The notes beneath the pieces were generated by a model. That model had not been told where the DNA came from. It did no database searches and worked only from the letters and a program-made list of their open reading frames with translations. DNA of 64,000 nt. It comes from Aporrectodea caliginosa. Lineage: Eukaryota > Annelida > Clitellata > Crassiclitellata > Lumbricidae. The stretch lies in contig JACEVL010000048.1 of the NCBI GenBank assembly GCA_020284085.1, positions 310,001 through 374,000 of the forward strand. Reading direction: 5' to 3'. Positions 21,089 through 32,600 of this stretch are shown in pieces. Position 1 is the stretch's first letter; each line of letters opens with the position of its first letter. Both the position numbers and the translations under genes were made by a program.

Positions 21089-21797
21089 AAGAAGGATTCG
21101 TCACGTGTTGGTCGGTGATTAACGATCAAGGTCTCTCCAATGACCCGCCTTGGTCCGTGTAGCTCAGAATCGATCGCACATCAGTAGGATGGACCTGATG
21201 CCATCACGTAGGCCACCACCTTACCTTCTGATTGTTGTCTATTGTAAGGCGATTCTTTAAACTTTAATTTACCTTCGTCTGATGAAGTTGTTTTCGACGT
21301 CATATCCTTCTTCATTGAAACACAAACTTAAACAAACAAAGTAATTTACCAGCTTTAAACATGAAAAACTACTTATGTAAATATGAATGCCAACTAATGA
21401 TTTGGGCCTCTGATTTGCCAAGGTTCTGGGGCTATACATCGACTTCAATGAGGCTGCAGATGACCTGACAAAATTTCAGTATCCGAAGCTGGATTCTTCT
21501 GCCAGCATGCTCGCTTCGAGCCCTGCAGCTGGCAGGGATTGTCCAGGGATCGATGTCCCGTAGAGGTCCGAGTCCGGTTGACAGGAATAGGCATGCCAAA
21601 GAGAGGAGGCAGAGTGGGTATACTGAGGCGGCGAGTTTCGATGAGTAAAAAAAAACTGACAGGTTATATATAATAATTATATGGCCTTTATATTGCGTTA
21701 GCGCTATGAAAGGTTCCTATAAAACAATGATAAAAATATATCGGTTCATAGGGTAAGTATGTAACGGTACTTATAGGAGTTAATGACAGAAAAGCTA

Positions 21798-21800
<3 letters not shown>

Positions 21801-21892
<92 letters not shown>

Positions 21893-22139
21893 TTTTCGTT
21901 TATGAAACAATCCGGTTGACAAACCGCAACCGGTTACAGTGTACAATTAATTGTTATGCAATTGAAACAATTCGCAAGAACACAAATACAGAAGACATAA
22001 ATCTTAACTACTAACAGAACAGACAGCCTGCAATACACGGCGCTAATAGCAGCCTACAAAGCATGTCGACCTACGGGACTCGAACTCGGTACCTCTCGCT
22101 CTCTATGCCAGTGTGTTATCCAATGCGCTATCGGGAACT
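21801..22139 (-). mobile_element. tRNA-derived SINE, family 1 (copy c), with expanded TTA tail
   Basis: Minus strand: head GATAGCGCATTGGATAACAC, B-box GAGTTCGAGTCCCG, body TAGGCTGCTATTAGCGCC and CTGTCTGTTCTGTTAGTAG. A 3' part diverged from copies a and b follows, and then about 30 TTA units (AAT on the plus strand at 21801-21890). The tail shows how a TTA microsatellite grows from this SINE. Confidence 0.88.
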
Positions 22140-24085
22140 CGTGTGCCTGTTAACATTTAACGCAAATTGAGCAGCATACACGATACACATCAGTGGATGA
22201 GCGTCTATGCATGCAGCGACTGCCAATTGGTTTGATAGCCTTATGTGAAATATAATCTGAGTATGGAATGATGGCTTGTTAGTGAAAACGTGTAATGTGA
22301 AGTGAAGACGTGCCAGCGGTGGGTTGCACTATGTATGAAAACATTAGTAGTTCAAAAGATGATCTTCCTCGCTGCTTAGACATACATGCCTTTCTGTTCC
22401 CAGCAGATGTAACCATTTCACTCTAAGGATCGACTCTGAGTAAGACTCGAGGTTAGGCCTAGGGTTACGCTTTCGCGACGATTCGCGTTAGGCTTTCTTT
22501 TCAGCCGAGCGTTCATGACAGAGTCTAGCTTGGAAATTTTAAGGTGAGTGTTCCATAGGCATCAAATTGTAATTTGCTTTGGGATTTCCACAAGTAAACC
22601 TTCCCAGACAGCCACGGCCGTCCGCAGGAATTTGTGTAGAAGGAGAAAAGTTTTAAATTGTTGGCACGAGAACGAACGAGGGTGCAGAAAGCAACCGGTC
22701 GCGTCACCATTGGCGCTCGCTCCCGCGTTTTAGCGCTCTTTAGAACCATTTGACATGGGTCTGTTGTTAGCCTTCTGGAATCCCGGTTTAAGCTATAAGT
22801 GAACGTTTATTTCAGAAAGAAAAAAATGTCAACGTTTTAGATATTTTATATTGAGATATTTTTTGTTTAGATAATCCTGACCAGTTTGGATAAAATTAAA
22901 ATGTTAGAAAAATCACAACCATTCGAGACTAAAAGCTAAGATGATAATTAAATTTTAGATGACTGAAGTCTGATTCATATTCTTTGACATAACAATAATG
23001 CAATCGTCTGTGTTCATATGCAAACTGATAAATCACCGTGTCTAGGAATCCGTCTTTGTTTTCTTAAATCTTTTTACGATGTACACTCATCATACATCAT
23101 GCTGATAAACGGTCGTCACTGGTTGTTGTTGATCGAATCCATGTCTTAATCCTCCTTATCCTATTCAATGAATATGATGTTTTTATGGCACATGTTGTAA
23201 CTGGTATAGCCAATACATTCGTAATCGTAATCAAGCATTTATATAGCGCCACTCAAAACATTCTGAAAGCCGTTATGTTATAACCGACGAACAGAAATCT
23301 GCTTGCCTTAAGACTTCACTCAAAGTCATGCTTTCTGTTCAACCAAACATCATACCAACTTTACTTTCTTCCAGTGTTGTAATAATTATAATAATCAAAA
23401 GATTTTACTTTTGTAAAATATGCGCAAACTCCAGGGGGAGTAAATGCTCCCCTTGCTACCCTTGCAGGACGCCCATGCATACAGCCTTATTCTAATAAAC
23501 AAGACCCCTTTTCTCTACCTTCCACGACTTATAATTTCATTGCGAATTATATTGCAGGATGCTTATGTGCACTATAATGACAACAAGGACAACGATAACA
23601 ACATAGCAACAAGAACCACAACACTAGCAAAATGAACAGCAAGTGTTCTAAACCTACAACGGTGACAAGAACGGAAACCGAAGAGCAGACAACCGATAGG
23701 AACGCCCATGGAAGAAATTTCGGAGGGGTTTTAAGGTTCCGGGAGTTTCCATTGGAGATGGTCGTATAATTGTTTATTTGGTATTTCGCACGAAAATACA
23801 CATAACTTTTTTCAGAAACTTGTTACAGGGTTTGAACTTGTAAAACCACCCCCTAAATACGCCCATGGAGACGCCGCATGTTGACCTATGTACTCGCTCG
23901 GGACGCAATATGGACAAAGGGTCGCCAAAATTTATATTTTATTGTGAAAGGTAAGATTGACATTTTTCATGCTTCCGTTTTGTGCGTTCGTATTTCACCA
24001 ACTAAAACCGAAATACTAAAATGTTATATTATGAAATGTCGGCCATTAGATAAAGTAAAATGGTTATTCTTCCATCAAGACACAT
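22140..24085. other. No gene seen
   Basis: No supported exon, RNA or element end. A short AG...GT interval at 22505-22541 has good splice-like edges but no reading-frame support. AT-rich otherwise. Confidence 0.4.
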
Positions 24086-24089
24086 ACAG

Positions 24090-24225
24090 ACGTTGCCCAA
24101 CTTCCGGAAACCGGAACTTCTGAACTCTCGGACTTTCTCGGTCACTGTTCCGAAGCTTTGGCATTTGCTGATTAATTCAGTTCGTTCAGCGAATTCTTTT
24201 ATGTCATTCATAGATATCAGTCATC
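24090..24225 (+). pseudogene. LINE C-terminal fragment
   Basis: The frame reads LPNFRKPELLNSRTFSVTVP, KLWHLLINSVRSANSFMSF, a decayed form of the terminal F...GP.LWN.LP..IR...S...F block of CR1/L2-like ORF2 proteins. Only the last 40 residues remain. Confidence 0.6.
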
Positions 24226-24279
24226 TCTTCCAAACAATTTTATAATTACAATATCTAAGCTCAGGACGATTCACACTGG

Positions 24280-24776
24280 AAATAAGATACTAAAATATTT
24301 GCTGATGGTGGCTACTTTCTGATACCTTCTTCTAATAGTGCCACTGTTTCAACCGAGCTAGAACATGTGACAAATTGGGCGAAAGCATGCAACCTAAACT
24401 AAACCATAAAAATACGCAAGAGATGATTGTCAGCCAAAGGGAGAAGGGAATGCTCCAGTCTGTAATGAACAGATTGATCCGTCAGTGATACCTCTCAGTG
24501 ATAGAAGAACCTTTGAATAACTATGCCTTAAATGTTATTTCAAGAATCTTGTATGCACTGCCTTCCTTTGCTGGATTTCTCACGTCACATAATATTTTGC
24601 GCATTAATGCAGCCCTGAAAAAGGCTCGCAGTTGGAAAATATGTGAGAAGATCTATACTGCAGAAGAGCTGATTGCGCGTGCAGACAGGACGCTCTTGGC
24701 CACTGCATTCATCAATTATTGCCACCTCTTCGTGAGGACAAGTACTTACTTTGCAAGAGAGGACATCCTTTGACGC
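24280..24776 (+). pseudogene. Decayed LINE RT, palm to C-terminus
   Basis: On the plus strand: KYADGGYFLIPSSNSATVST, ELEHVTNWAKACNL and NHKNTQEMIVS, then, after a shift, VISRILYALPSFAGFLTSHN, INAALKKARSW and KIYTAEELIARADRTLL to a stop at 24773. The layout is that of a jockey/CR1-like RT, but the catalytic YADD reads YADG, so it would be inactive even without the shifts. A different family from the 11014 copy. Confidence 0.75.
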
Positions 24777-24848
24777 TACCTTTTGTTAAATCTAAATTGT
24801 TTAAAAGCAGTTTTGTTAACCGATGCATCTATAGTATTTAGTCGTGTA

Positions 24849-25905
24849 TGCGTGACTTTACAATCTGTTATAGTTTTTTAATGTATATAATCGTCGCATA
24901 CAATGTAATGCATGTGCGCTTATCAGATGCAAATAAAGGCTACTTACTTACTTAAAATCTTATATAAGAATAGTTCTTCCAGAGTTTAGCAACTGGAAAT
25001 CTGAGAGGACACAATCTGAAACTGTACCTTTGGCGGGTGCGATTAGTCATCATATAATTCCTTTTTAGCCAAATAATTGTGGACCACTGGAACCGGTTAC
25101 TACATGAAATAGTAAATGACCACTTTCAAACAGAAACTGGACAGTTGGATAGAACAGTATAGGCACTAAAACTTTATTTAGCTTACCTATCGCAAGAGCT
25201 GTAATTGAAACTGTAACTATAAATATAGGCCTATAAAGGCTTTCATGTTCTCAAGATATTATAGTTGTGATGACGGCGCTATAAGTCATTAGATTAGGTC
25301 AGTTTAAATTAAAAAGTGAGACTAAAACACAAGAATTAAAATAGTACAATACAAAAGGAATTTTATTATACAGACTTGCAAGCTGTCCTCGGTGCTTAGA
25401 TTCGGTCAGTTTAGATTAGAGATTAAGACTCCAGTTCTGTAGGCTAAAAGACAATTAAAATAGTTTAATACAAAAGAATTTTGGTTAAAAGATTTTGGAA
25501 AATAATGTAATACAAAAGGATTTTGTTTATACGGTGTTGCAAGCTGTCCTCATTGTTTACAAAAACAAAAGTTCGTTCTTTTATTAGTTGTAATTGATGA
25601 GAAATCTTTCCAGGTTTTCCTCTTCAAACAAGAGTACCTCTGCCAATTAGCAGAAAGCCTGCGATACCGACGACACATCTTATGACGATGTTTCTTTTGG
25701 ACAATCCAACTGACAATCCACCTGCAGTAGTATCCGAATTTTCGCCTGCCTTATCAGTAGGCTTTCCATCCGGCCTCTTAGTAGTCTGTCCACCCTGCTT
25801 TACAGTAGGCTTTCCATTCGGCTTTTCAGTTGACGTTCCACCGTTGACGAACTGTTTGCCTGATATTTGAAATAACAATATTCATTAGCTTAACCCAGAC
25901 CGAAA
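24849..25905. repeat. Segmental duplication: 3' receptor module, copy 2
   Basis: Partner of 16558-17830 in the same orientation. Long identical runs surround TTTTTTAATGTATATAATCG and ATAAAGGCTACTTACTTAC. It includes the intact stalk/TM exon. The acidic exon at 16412 is not repeated here. Confidence 0.9.
25624..25859 (-). CDS. Stalk and transmembrane exon of an Ig receptor
   Basis: The acceptor AAATATCAG ends at 25860 on the minus strand and the exon enters in phase 1, as in the other receptor exons. It encodes a 45-residue hydrophilic stalk of near-repeats (TEKPNGKPTVKQGGQTTKRP, DGKPTDKAGEN) rich in Thr, Lys and Pro, then GLSKRN and a hydrophobic segment IVIRCVVGIAGFLLIG. The frame then reads RGTLV and stop at 25624. 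Alternatively a donor-like GGTACT at about 25638 would leave in phase 1. A +1 reading gives a longer, acidic end (LLFEEENLERFLINYN), also kept in the 17216 copy. The exon lies 1.1 kb downstream of the C2-like Ig exon on the same strand. It anchors the minus-strand receptor; its 3' limit is uncertain. Confidence 0.7.
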
Positions 25906-26394
25906 CGAAAATCAATATACACACACAGACAACATATTTTTCTTAGACTTTCATCTTTTACTTATTTATTATTTCTCACTTAAGGCAAGTAATAATAATT
26001 TAAATCAGATATTCGCTCTCCGTTCTCAAGGCAGCGATCTAAAAGCCCCTAAAACGTTGTAAACTGCCACCCTTGATGACACGATGGTTTATGGTTTTAC
26101 ATGACAGTTAAATGACCAAAACTGATCAACATTTTCTAAATGTTTAAGTAATCATTCAATCAGCCGAGATCAGTACATCATGGGGGTTTCTTTGCTTGTT
26201 ACAGGGTTCATGTTATGAGTCTCTAGAGTCTTCACTGATTTTCTAAATTATGTCCAAATTATTCTTCCTATTGAAATAAGTTTATTACATATCCTGAATG
26301 CTTCTACCAATGTACTACAATTTACTGACAAAGGTAAAATACTTGTTTTGATAGACTCACTTAAAAAGTCAAATTGACATAAAAAAACCTCTGA
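25906..26394. other. Intron / no gene seen
   Basis: AT-rich interval between the stalk/TM exon and the SINE, with no recognised features. Confidence 0.45.
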
Positions 26395-26625
26395 AATCAG
26401 ACAAATTAATACAGAGCGATCGGTCTGTAACGCAGAGAGCACGGGTTTGAACCTCGTCCGAGTCAGTTGCTGTGTAGGAACCTTGAGTCGGTCCTTCACT
26501 CACTGCAGTTGCTCTGTGCCATCAATGCACTGTTGTATATGGTCGTGTGCAATACTGAACTTTAGAAGGAGGGCGATATCAAAATACAGTTTTATTGTAT
26601 TGTGTTGTATTGTACAATTTAAAAC
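26395..26625 (+). mobile_element. tRNA-derived SINE, family 2 (diverged copy)
   Basis: tRNA-like head (CGATCGGTCTGTAACGCAGA, B-box GGGTTTGAACCTCG), central block GTCCTTCACTCACTGCAGTT, and a 3' tail TTTTATTGTATTGTGTTGTATTGTA. It shares the central block with the copies at 8250 and 46625 but is older or from another subfamily. Confidence 0.65.
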
Positions 26626-26990
26626 AGTTGTAGTTTGGCAATATTACGTCTGCAGACCCACTCTGCGATTTCTTTCGCAGTATGATTAACATTTGAGTGG
26701 AAAATTAAACGATGATTTTCCATTTAAGTAAATGCTAATGGAAAAGTCGGAGATGGCGACAAAATTAACTGATTTAATTGCAATTAACACTTGGACTGAA
26801 GCTTTTTCTAGGAAGAAAGGAGTAACTAACTCAGTGACTACTATATTTACGGTTTTGCGCTTTACGTAACATATAGGCCTACCAAATTAATCAAATTTAA
26901 TCAATTAATCGAAGTTAAATTTTGGAAATTAATCAATTAAAAAAAGTTATTGAGTACCAGCCATAATTTCTAATATCTTGAATGACTTAC

Positions 26991-27344
26991 AGGCATCAGC
27001 ATTTGGCGAGCATTTCGAAGTGTAGCTTAGTTTATTCGTTGCGAATCCACTTGGAAGATTATCCTTCAGACTGAATGTTGTGGTGCAGTTGTAGTTTGAA
27101 ATAGATGTATACTTCTCAGGCACTGCCAGAGTCAGTGTGGATGTTGCTGTTGTAATTTTCGCGGATGTTGAATACGCGATTGAACTTTTGAGACTCTCTG
27201 AAGATCCATCCTTTGACCATTTCATATCGGCGACAACATAGGAATCATTGGCAGCGTATTTCAGAGTGCAGGACAATTCCGGTATCTCGTCACATGACTG
27301 TTTGTTATATGGTTTTGACTTAGTATTGCACGCTGATTCCTCAG
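26991..27344 (-). CDS. C2-like Ig domain exon of a receptor
   Basis: Exon of 354 bp (118 codons), phase 1-1, acceptor TTTCATAG and donor GTAAGT. It encodes AEESACNTKSK..., a B-strand cysteine in ELSCTLKY, the core Trp in DMKWSKDG, STLTLAVPEKY and the F-strand cysteine in SNYNCTTTF. Four further cysteines lie near the two ends. The C-to-C spacing (about 55 residues) and the lack of the AGVYYC form point to a C2/I-like domain. It is not a paralogue of the V exons. By order and phase it is the second extracellular domain of the minus-strand receptor: V exon at 32317, this exon, then the stalk/TM exon at 25859. Several N-x-S/T sites are present. Confidence 0.8.
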
Positions 27345-27510
27345 CTATGAAACACAATAATTATTCATTGAACAGTTTCACTCCAATTATATCTAGACAC
27401 TTTAAAGGCGCGATGATTTTAATTGTATAACTACAAACATGCGTTCGCAATTAAAAGGTATTTACTAGAGTCGATAATCTTCCGAAGTCGTCAGTTAATC
27501 AGACTTAGAA

Positions 27511-28488
27511 TTGCGGGTAGAAGCCAAGAAGGCAGAGAGCGCAAGCGAGGACACCCGATGTAAGCCAAATTCACTCAGTTTTTTACTGGGAGAGAGAATA
27601 CTGCAGCCACTGACTTCAGACAAGGTGACATCAAGTGCTATCAAAGTAGATAAAAAGATCACTGAATACTTTCATACAAAAACGGGAGTACGACAAGGAT
27701 GCATCTTATTCCCATACCTATTTAACCTGGTATTAGAAGCAGTAATGTCACTCAGCCTTAACAACACCGAGACAGGAATCAAATTAAATGGAGGGCTGGT
27801 GAACAATCTCCGATTTGCTGACGACATTGGCCTTCTCGCTAGACGCGGACCAGAACTACAGAATATTACGACACAGATAGACGAAACCAGCAGAAGATTC
27901 GACCTAATGATCAACGCAGAGAAAACCAAAACAATGGTGATTGACAAGACCAAAGAGACACCAATAAGGATCAACATCCAAGGAGAAGCTATTGAGCAAG
28001 TGGAACAATTCGTCTACCTAGGAGGGCTAATAAACGCAGATGGCACCAATGATAAAGATATACAAAGAAGAATTGGACGCTCTTCACAAGCATTTGGAAT
28101 GATGAACAGGATATGGAGAAGCAGAGAATTGACACAGAAAACCAAGATTAAAATATACGAGACGATGATAGACCTAGAACCGATTTTCCTATACGGATCG
28201 GAATGCTGGACAATGTGAAAACAGGATGAGAAAAGAATTCTTACAGCAGAAATGAGTTGGCTACGGAAGATCGCAGGGATTTCAAGACTGCAGAAAATAA
28301 GGAACGACGACATTAGACAAGCATTAGGTATCAAAGCAACCCTGCTAGACAAAGTCGTGCAACAAAGACTCCGATGGTTTGGACATGTAGAAAGATTGCC
28401 AGTTGAGCGAATTCCACACAGCGCACTACACGCAAGATTTGAAGAAAAAACACAAAGGCAGACCAAGACAACGCTGGATAGGCAATAA
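27511..28488 (+). pseudogene. Non-LTR reverse transcriptase fragment, type A
   Basis: Plus-strand frame: FHTKTGVRQGCILFPYLFNL, LRFADDIGLLARR (catalytic FADD), LMINAEKTKTMVI, EQFVYLGGLI and RRIGRSSQAF, with YGSECWTM then a stop at 28216. It resumes at 28252 with MSWLRKIAGISRLQKIRNDD and LRWFGHVERLP. It lacks endonuclease and the first RT blocks; one in-frame stop. The FGHV..R and YGSE.W signatures belong to a large group of RT elements common in invertebrates, often annotated as endonuclease-reverse transcriptase. Located between the Ig exons at 27344 and 32006. Confidence 0.88.
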
Positions 28489-28846
28489 TCCTAATTAACT
28501 TAACACCATTAGGCTTTCATGAAGAAACAACACGCGCTATATTACTATCTAGATAGTTATTAGTTTATTAACTTATTTAGTTACTTACGTTTGTAAAACT
28601 AGAAAATCGTTTAATCGTATTTTTAACACACCATAGAATGGCAATCTTTCAATAAATTCATAGCCACAAACATCGTAGATTACTTTCTCCTTCCAATTTC
28701 TTGATCACCAGTCGGCGGAATATATCAGGAGTCTTTAATTCATTCGGTCTGTAATTTACTTCGAAGCCACCGCTCATTTACGTCAATCAACAGTTTTCAC
28801 GTTCAACGTTCCAGTGATGCCACTTGTGTCCATTTGAACCACCCTG

Positions 28847-29526
28847 GTGGCATCATTCAGTGACATTACTACTTGTACTGAAGGAGAGGACAGTTTTGAA
28901 GTAGACGGAGAGGAAATAGAAACGGTAACTAGCTTCACATTTTTGGGATCAGTAATAGAAAAAGAGGGAAAGTGTGATATGGAAATAAAACGCAGAGTAG
29001 CGATAGGAAAAACTGCAATGAATGGTCTGGAAAAATATGGAAGGATAAACATGTGAGTATAGACACGAAAAAAAGATTGGTGAAGGCTCTGAACATACCA
29101 ACAGTAACATACGGCAGCGAGACATGGACAATGACCAAGAAAATGAGAAAAAAGATTAACGCATGCGAAATGTGGATATGGAGGAAGATGCAGAGAATAT
29201 CATGGAAAGAGAAAAGGACCAACGAATGGGTGCGCATGAGTATCGGAATTGAGAATGAAGAGACACTACAACAAACAGTGCTAAGAGCAAAGTTGAGGTT
29301 CTTTGGTCATGTCATGCGATCAGATGGATTGGAAAAGGAAATGATGTTAGCATATGGAGAGGGAAGGAGAAAACAAGGACGACCAAGGAAAAAGTGGATG
29401 GACGAGATACATGAAACAACTGGAATGAATTTGGCAGAACTGAGAGATGCGACGGCGGACAGAAGGAAATGGAGAGGCTTGATCATGATGGTCGCTAGAG
29501 TTCGAAGAACTGACGGCACAAGGTAA
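28847..29526 (+). pseudogene. Non-LTR reverse transcriptase C-terminal fragment, type A relative
   Basis: Frame: FTFLGSVIEKEGKCDMEIKR, RVAIGKTAMNGLEK, stop, then VSIDTKKRLVKALNIPTVTY, GSETWTMTKK, EMWIWRKMQRISWKEKRTNE, LRFFGHVMRSDGL, GRPRKKWMDEI and TDGTR at the end. Same superfamily as the copy at 27511 but a different family by sequence. One internal stop at 29054; 5'-truncated. Confidence 0.85.
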
Positions 29527-30011
29527 CAAGGTAACTGAAGGAGAAAATATTGAGTGATAGTGTGCATCCCACGTCCGTCGTCGACTACTTGATCGGACAA
29601 CGGCGAGAACTTCCTCCAGTATTTGGCTGAGTTTAATTTAGTTTAGTTTATTGAATCATATGCATGCATTTGCAATTATACATAGCAGGGACAATAAATT
29701 ATGCTAAAAACAAGGTTTTTATATTCTTGATTAAAGTGCAGCAACCTTAAAGAGTTTTTGTTGAGTCCAATGTAGCATACGATTCGTGAGGGGAAGAAGC
29801 TGACACAGGTTATCTAGTCATCCGCATTATTAATAAGCAACGAGAGTTCATCAACAAGATGCACTGAATTTTCAGTTGATAATGGACAGGACAGCGAGAC
29901 ATTCAGTTCAATGGATAACAGAGACAGCAATGACCATTGGATCGGCAGTTAATCATCGTGGAACTTAGGCCATCTCTAGCATCGATGGTTTCGTAAGAAG
30001 AAAAAGCGACG

Positions 30012-30178
30012 TCTTTTTATCCATCTAGTTTAACTTACGGAAATCTTGCTTGCTTGCTTGCAATCTTGCAATCTTGCTTGAGCCACAGGCTAAAAAGTCA
30101 AATCTTGCGACGACTAATTCGATCACTTACAATCATTCAATCGTCATGAAACTTGTCAGATAGACTCGCCCTCGCAGG
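30012..30178 (+). repeat. Direct repeat, copy 1 (partner 32753-32914)
   Basis: About 165 bp shared in the same orientation: ATCCATCTAGTTTAACTTAC, GAGCCACAGGCTAAAAAGTC, GATCACTTACAATCATTCAA and AGACTCGCCCTCG. Copy 1 lies 40 bp before a Helitron; copy 2 lies after the Helitron fragment and Ig exon. Nature unknown. Confidence 0.9.
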
Positions 30179-30219
30179 CACTTCGTTCTATTAAAATGTC
30201 AGCTCCCCCAAAAAGGCTA

Positions 30220-31368
30220 TCTTATAGAATCGGGGACTCAACTTTTCGAATCGGGGAATCCCCTTTTCCGATACGAAGCGTTGTGATTGGCCGCAACAAA
30301 AACGGGCGCGCTGCCTGATTAAACGCACGCTATGTCGTAAAATGGACGCGTACTATATATTTGTAGAGGTAAGTAAGTAAGTAAGACGCATTATAGGATA
30401 CTAGATGGATATTAGTAAAAAAACTTTGTTTTTACGGGCTGTATTTTATTATGAGTTATCTTATGCTATATTTCTCAAAGTGTATCCTTGCATATTATTT
30501 TAGCCTCGCGTGAGCGGCGTGACGTAAGAGAAATTTTGTCTTATGCCAAGCTAGGCTAAAATTTATATGCAAATCAGGCGCAATCGAAATAAATCGCGGG
30601 CGCCGCTCCGAAAAATTACGATCGCTATAAAGGAACACGGCCGAGCTTCGTCTACTATTATATTATTTAGCCCGGGCCCCGGGGAACAAATAATAGGCTT
30701 ATATGTAGGAGAGATTACCTGTGAGGTACTATTTTCAACTCATTATTTACTTTAAATTCCGATATAGCCTACGGACATGTTTACTTTCGACGTAGTCATT
30801 GATTCAAACGCCTTAAAAAATCTAGGTGGAACCCGTTTCTCGCAACCAATAACGATGCCCGTTAATTTCTAATAGGAAATTTCCAAGGGCGATTTTCTAG
30901 GTCATCTCAACTAAAAACTCGCCATTGCAACTCTTTGCCATGCAAAATTTTTAACGAACCTGATCCCAACTATTTTCAGTTCAAAATTTAATTTCAGTTC
31001 CGATATATGGACATTTTTAGTTGATTTTCAAACCCATCAAGCGGCAATGATGGATTACGCTAGAGCTACACAGAAGAACGTTCGATAGGTGGTGCAGTAA
31101 GCGGACATTAAATTGAAATGAGAAGTCGCTTACAAAACATTAAATTCATATGCTAAACGGGGCAGCACCGCAGGCACAGGTAATTAAATTCAAATACACT
31201 GGGGAAAACTATATTCACCTCTAAATATCGTTTCCATTCAGATATGTGGACATTTAAAATATTTGAAGTCCTTCGGCATATATAGTAAGTAAGTAAGTAG
31301 CTTTTATTTGCAGCCGTTAAAAATAACGCATGGCGAAAACCCGGGCAAAGCCGGGTAGAAAATGCTAG
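30220..31368 (+). mobile_element. Non-autonomous Helitron, 1149 bp
   Basis: Starts with TCTTATAGAATCGGGG after an A (30219). Ends with hairpin CCCGGGCAAAGCCGGG, a short spacer TAGAAAATG and CTAG before a T (31369). TC start, 3' hairpin, CTRR end and insertion between A and T define Helitrons. No helicase. It contains TAAG units near 30370 and 31287. Related copies: 40683-41231 (-) with both ends, and 32372-32600 (-), a fragment. Confidence 0.93.
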
Positions 31369-32005
31369 TGTATTAATAAAATCTCTACATCTTATTTGCA
31401 ACAGCCACGACATAACTGTGAAAAGAGTCCGCGATTCGCTTCTTCGGCCAATGATAACTATGCTGGGTCAAGTCGTTTACGTGATGCTCTCTATCGTCGG
31501 GTCTCTGATGTTGTTCACTTGATGTCACTTGGCGAATGCCCGGTCCTTCGCTTCTCCTCTATTCATCTCTTTCATTCCGCCCTTTCACTTTTGCCTGCCA
31601 ATCAGCCATCTCTGCCTCAACGACTCTTCGATCAGTGCGTCCTTCGCGTCTTAATTTATGAGAGGCGTGGTCGCCTAATTACCTGCGTCCTTGTTCTTTA
31701 CAGAAAGTCTTCATCGTTAATAAAATGCAGTGTATAGTTAAGCAAAGTTTTAAAGCAAACAAACTAAACAACTAATTCATGAAAGAAATAAAATAGCATA
31801 ATCGCTGATTGCACATGTTTCACTTCACTACTGTACACAGTGTGCAACGTCAGCCGGTGATAACTGTTCGAGAACCAATGATTCTTTTAACCTTCCAAAG
31901 GATGGACGGATTTTTGCTAAGAAGACACACTGTATAGGCAAGAATGAATGAGACATTAAACTGTTTGTACAGTACTGTAGTTCTCGCAAATATGGAAATA
32001 CTTAC
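31369..32005. other. Intron / no gene seen
   Basis: By position it is the intron after the minus-strand V-type Ig exon. A 113-codon plus-strand frame at 31396-31737 has no family resemblance and is not called. Confidence 0.5.
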
Positions 32006-32317
32006 TGATGACTATGAGCTGTGCGGATCCTTCGTAAGCTTCATCGCAAGTGTAAACTCCGGCTGTAGATTCGTTAACCATTCTGACGGTGATACGAGAC
32101 TGCTTACTGCTAGGTTCGATTGACGCGTCAAAGTCAGGATCAGTATCAAGTTTACCACGTTTGATCTTTCTCAACGTTGGGGCTCCAACTGCCCACATAG
32201 TCCAAGTAAACATATTAGGAGATGCCTGAGAAGTAGCACAGGTGAAAGTTGCCTTTCCTGGTCCAGCCACCACGGCTGTGTTTTGTATAAACGGCTCAAT
32301 AAGTTCACCAAATGCTC
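32006..32317 (-). CDS. V-type immunoglobulin domain exon (receptor, copy 3)
   Basis: Minus-strand exon of 312 bp (104 codons), phase 1-1. The acceptor is TTTTTCAG (AG at 32319-32318); the donor GTAAGT starts at 32005. It starts GAFGELIEPFIQNTAVVAGP, clearly collinear with the GALVDPLPQNKTVFTG start of the plus-strand exons. It then has the B-strand cysteine in ATFTCATSQ, Trp in FTWTMWAV, ITVRMVNESTAGVYTCDEAY and the end GSAQLIVI. The AGVYxC motif and the J-like end are kept, but the middle is strongly diverged, so the split from the other two copies is old. It is the first Ig domain of the minus-strand receptor. A Helitron fragment lies about 55 bp upstream in the intron. Confidence 0.88.
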
Positions 32318-32371
32318 CTGAAAAATAATAAATTAAGAAATTATTTTCAATCCCTTCATTTAACCTTCAAC

Positions 32372-32600
32372 AATAAAATACAGCCCGTAAAAACAAAGTT
32401 TTTTTACTAATATCCATCTAGTATCCTATAATGCGTCTTACGAAGCAGTTACCTCTACAAATATATAGTCCGCGTTCAATTTACGACATAGCGTGCGTTT
32501 AATCAGGCAGCGCGCCCGTTTTTGTTGCGGCCAATCACAACGCTGCGTATGGGAAAAGGGGATTCCCCGATTCGAAAAGTTGAGTCCCCGATTCTATAAG
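32372..32600 (-). mobile_element. Helitron fragment (5' part)
   Basis: Reverse-complement match to the first 230 bp of the Helitron at 30220 (AATCGGGGACTCAACTTTTC, CAATCACAACGC, AAGTTTTTTTACTAATATCC). It lacks the 3' hairpin and CTAG end. It lies in the intron just upstream of the minus-strand V exon acceptor and forms an inverted pair with 30220-30450. Confidence 0.88.

Noticed and set aside
13910..22139. tRNA genes, because of A- and B-box-like sequences
   Set aside because: The boxes belong to three copies of a SINE with shared bodies and tails; the heads do not fold as complete tRNAs by eye.
22505..22541. A short exon between TTTTCAG and GTGAGT
   Set aside because: Splice-like edges are good, but two of three frames stop early and the third gives only a dozen residues with no paralogue.
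31396..31737. 113-codon plus-strand frame
   Set aside because: No recognisable domain, no family motif, placed in the intron of the minus-strand receptor; likely chance.
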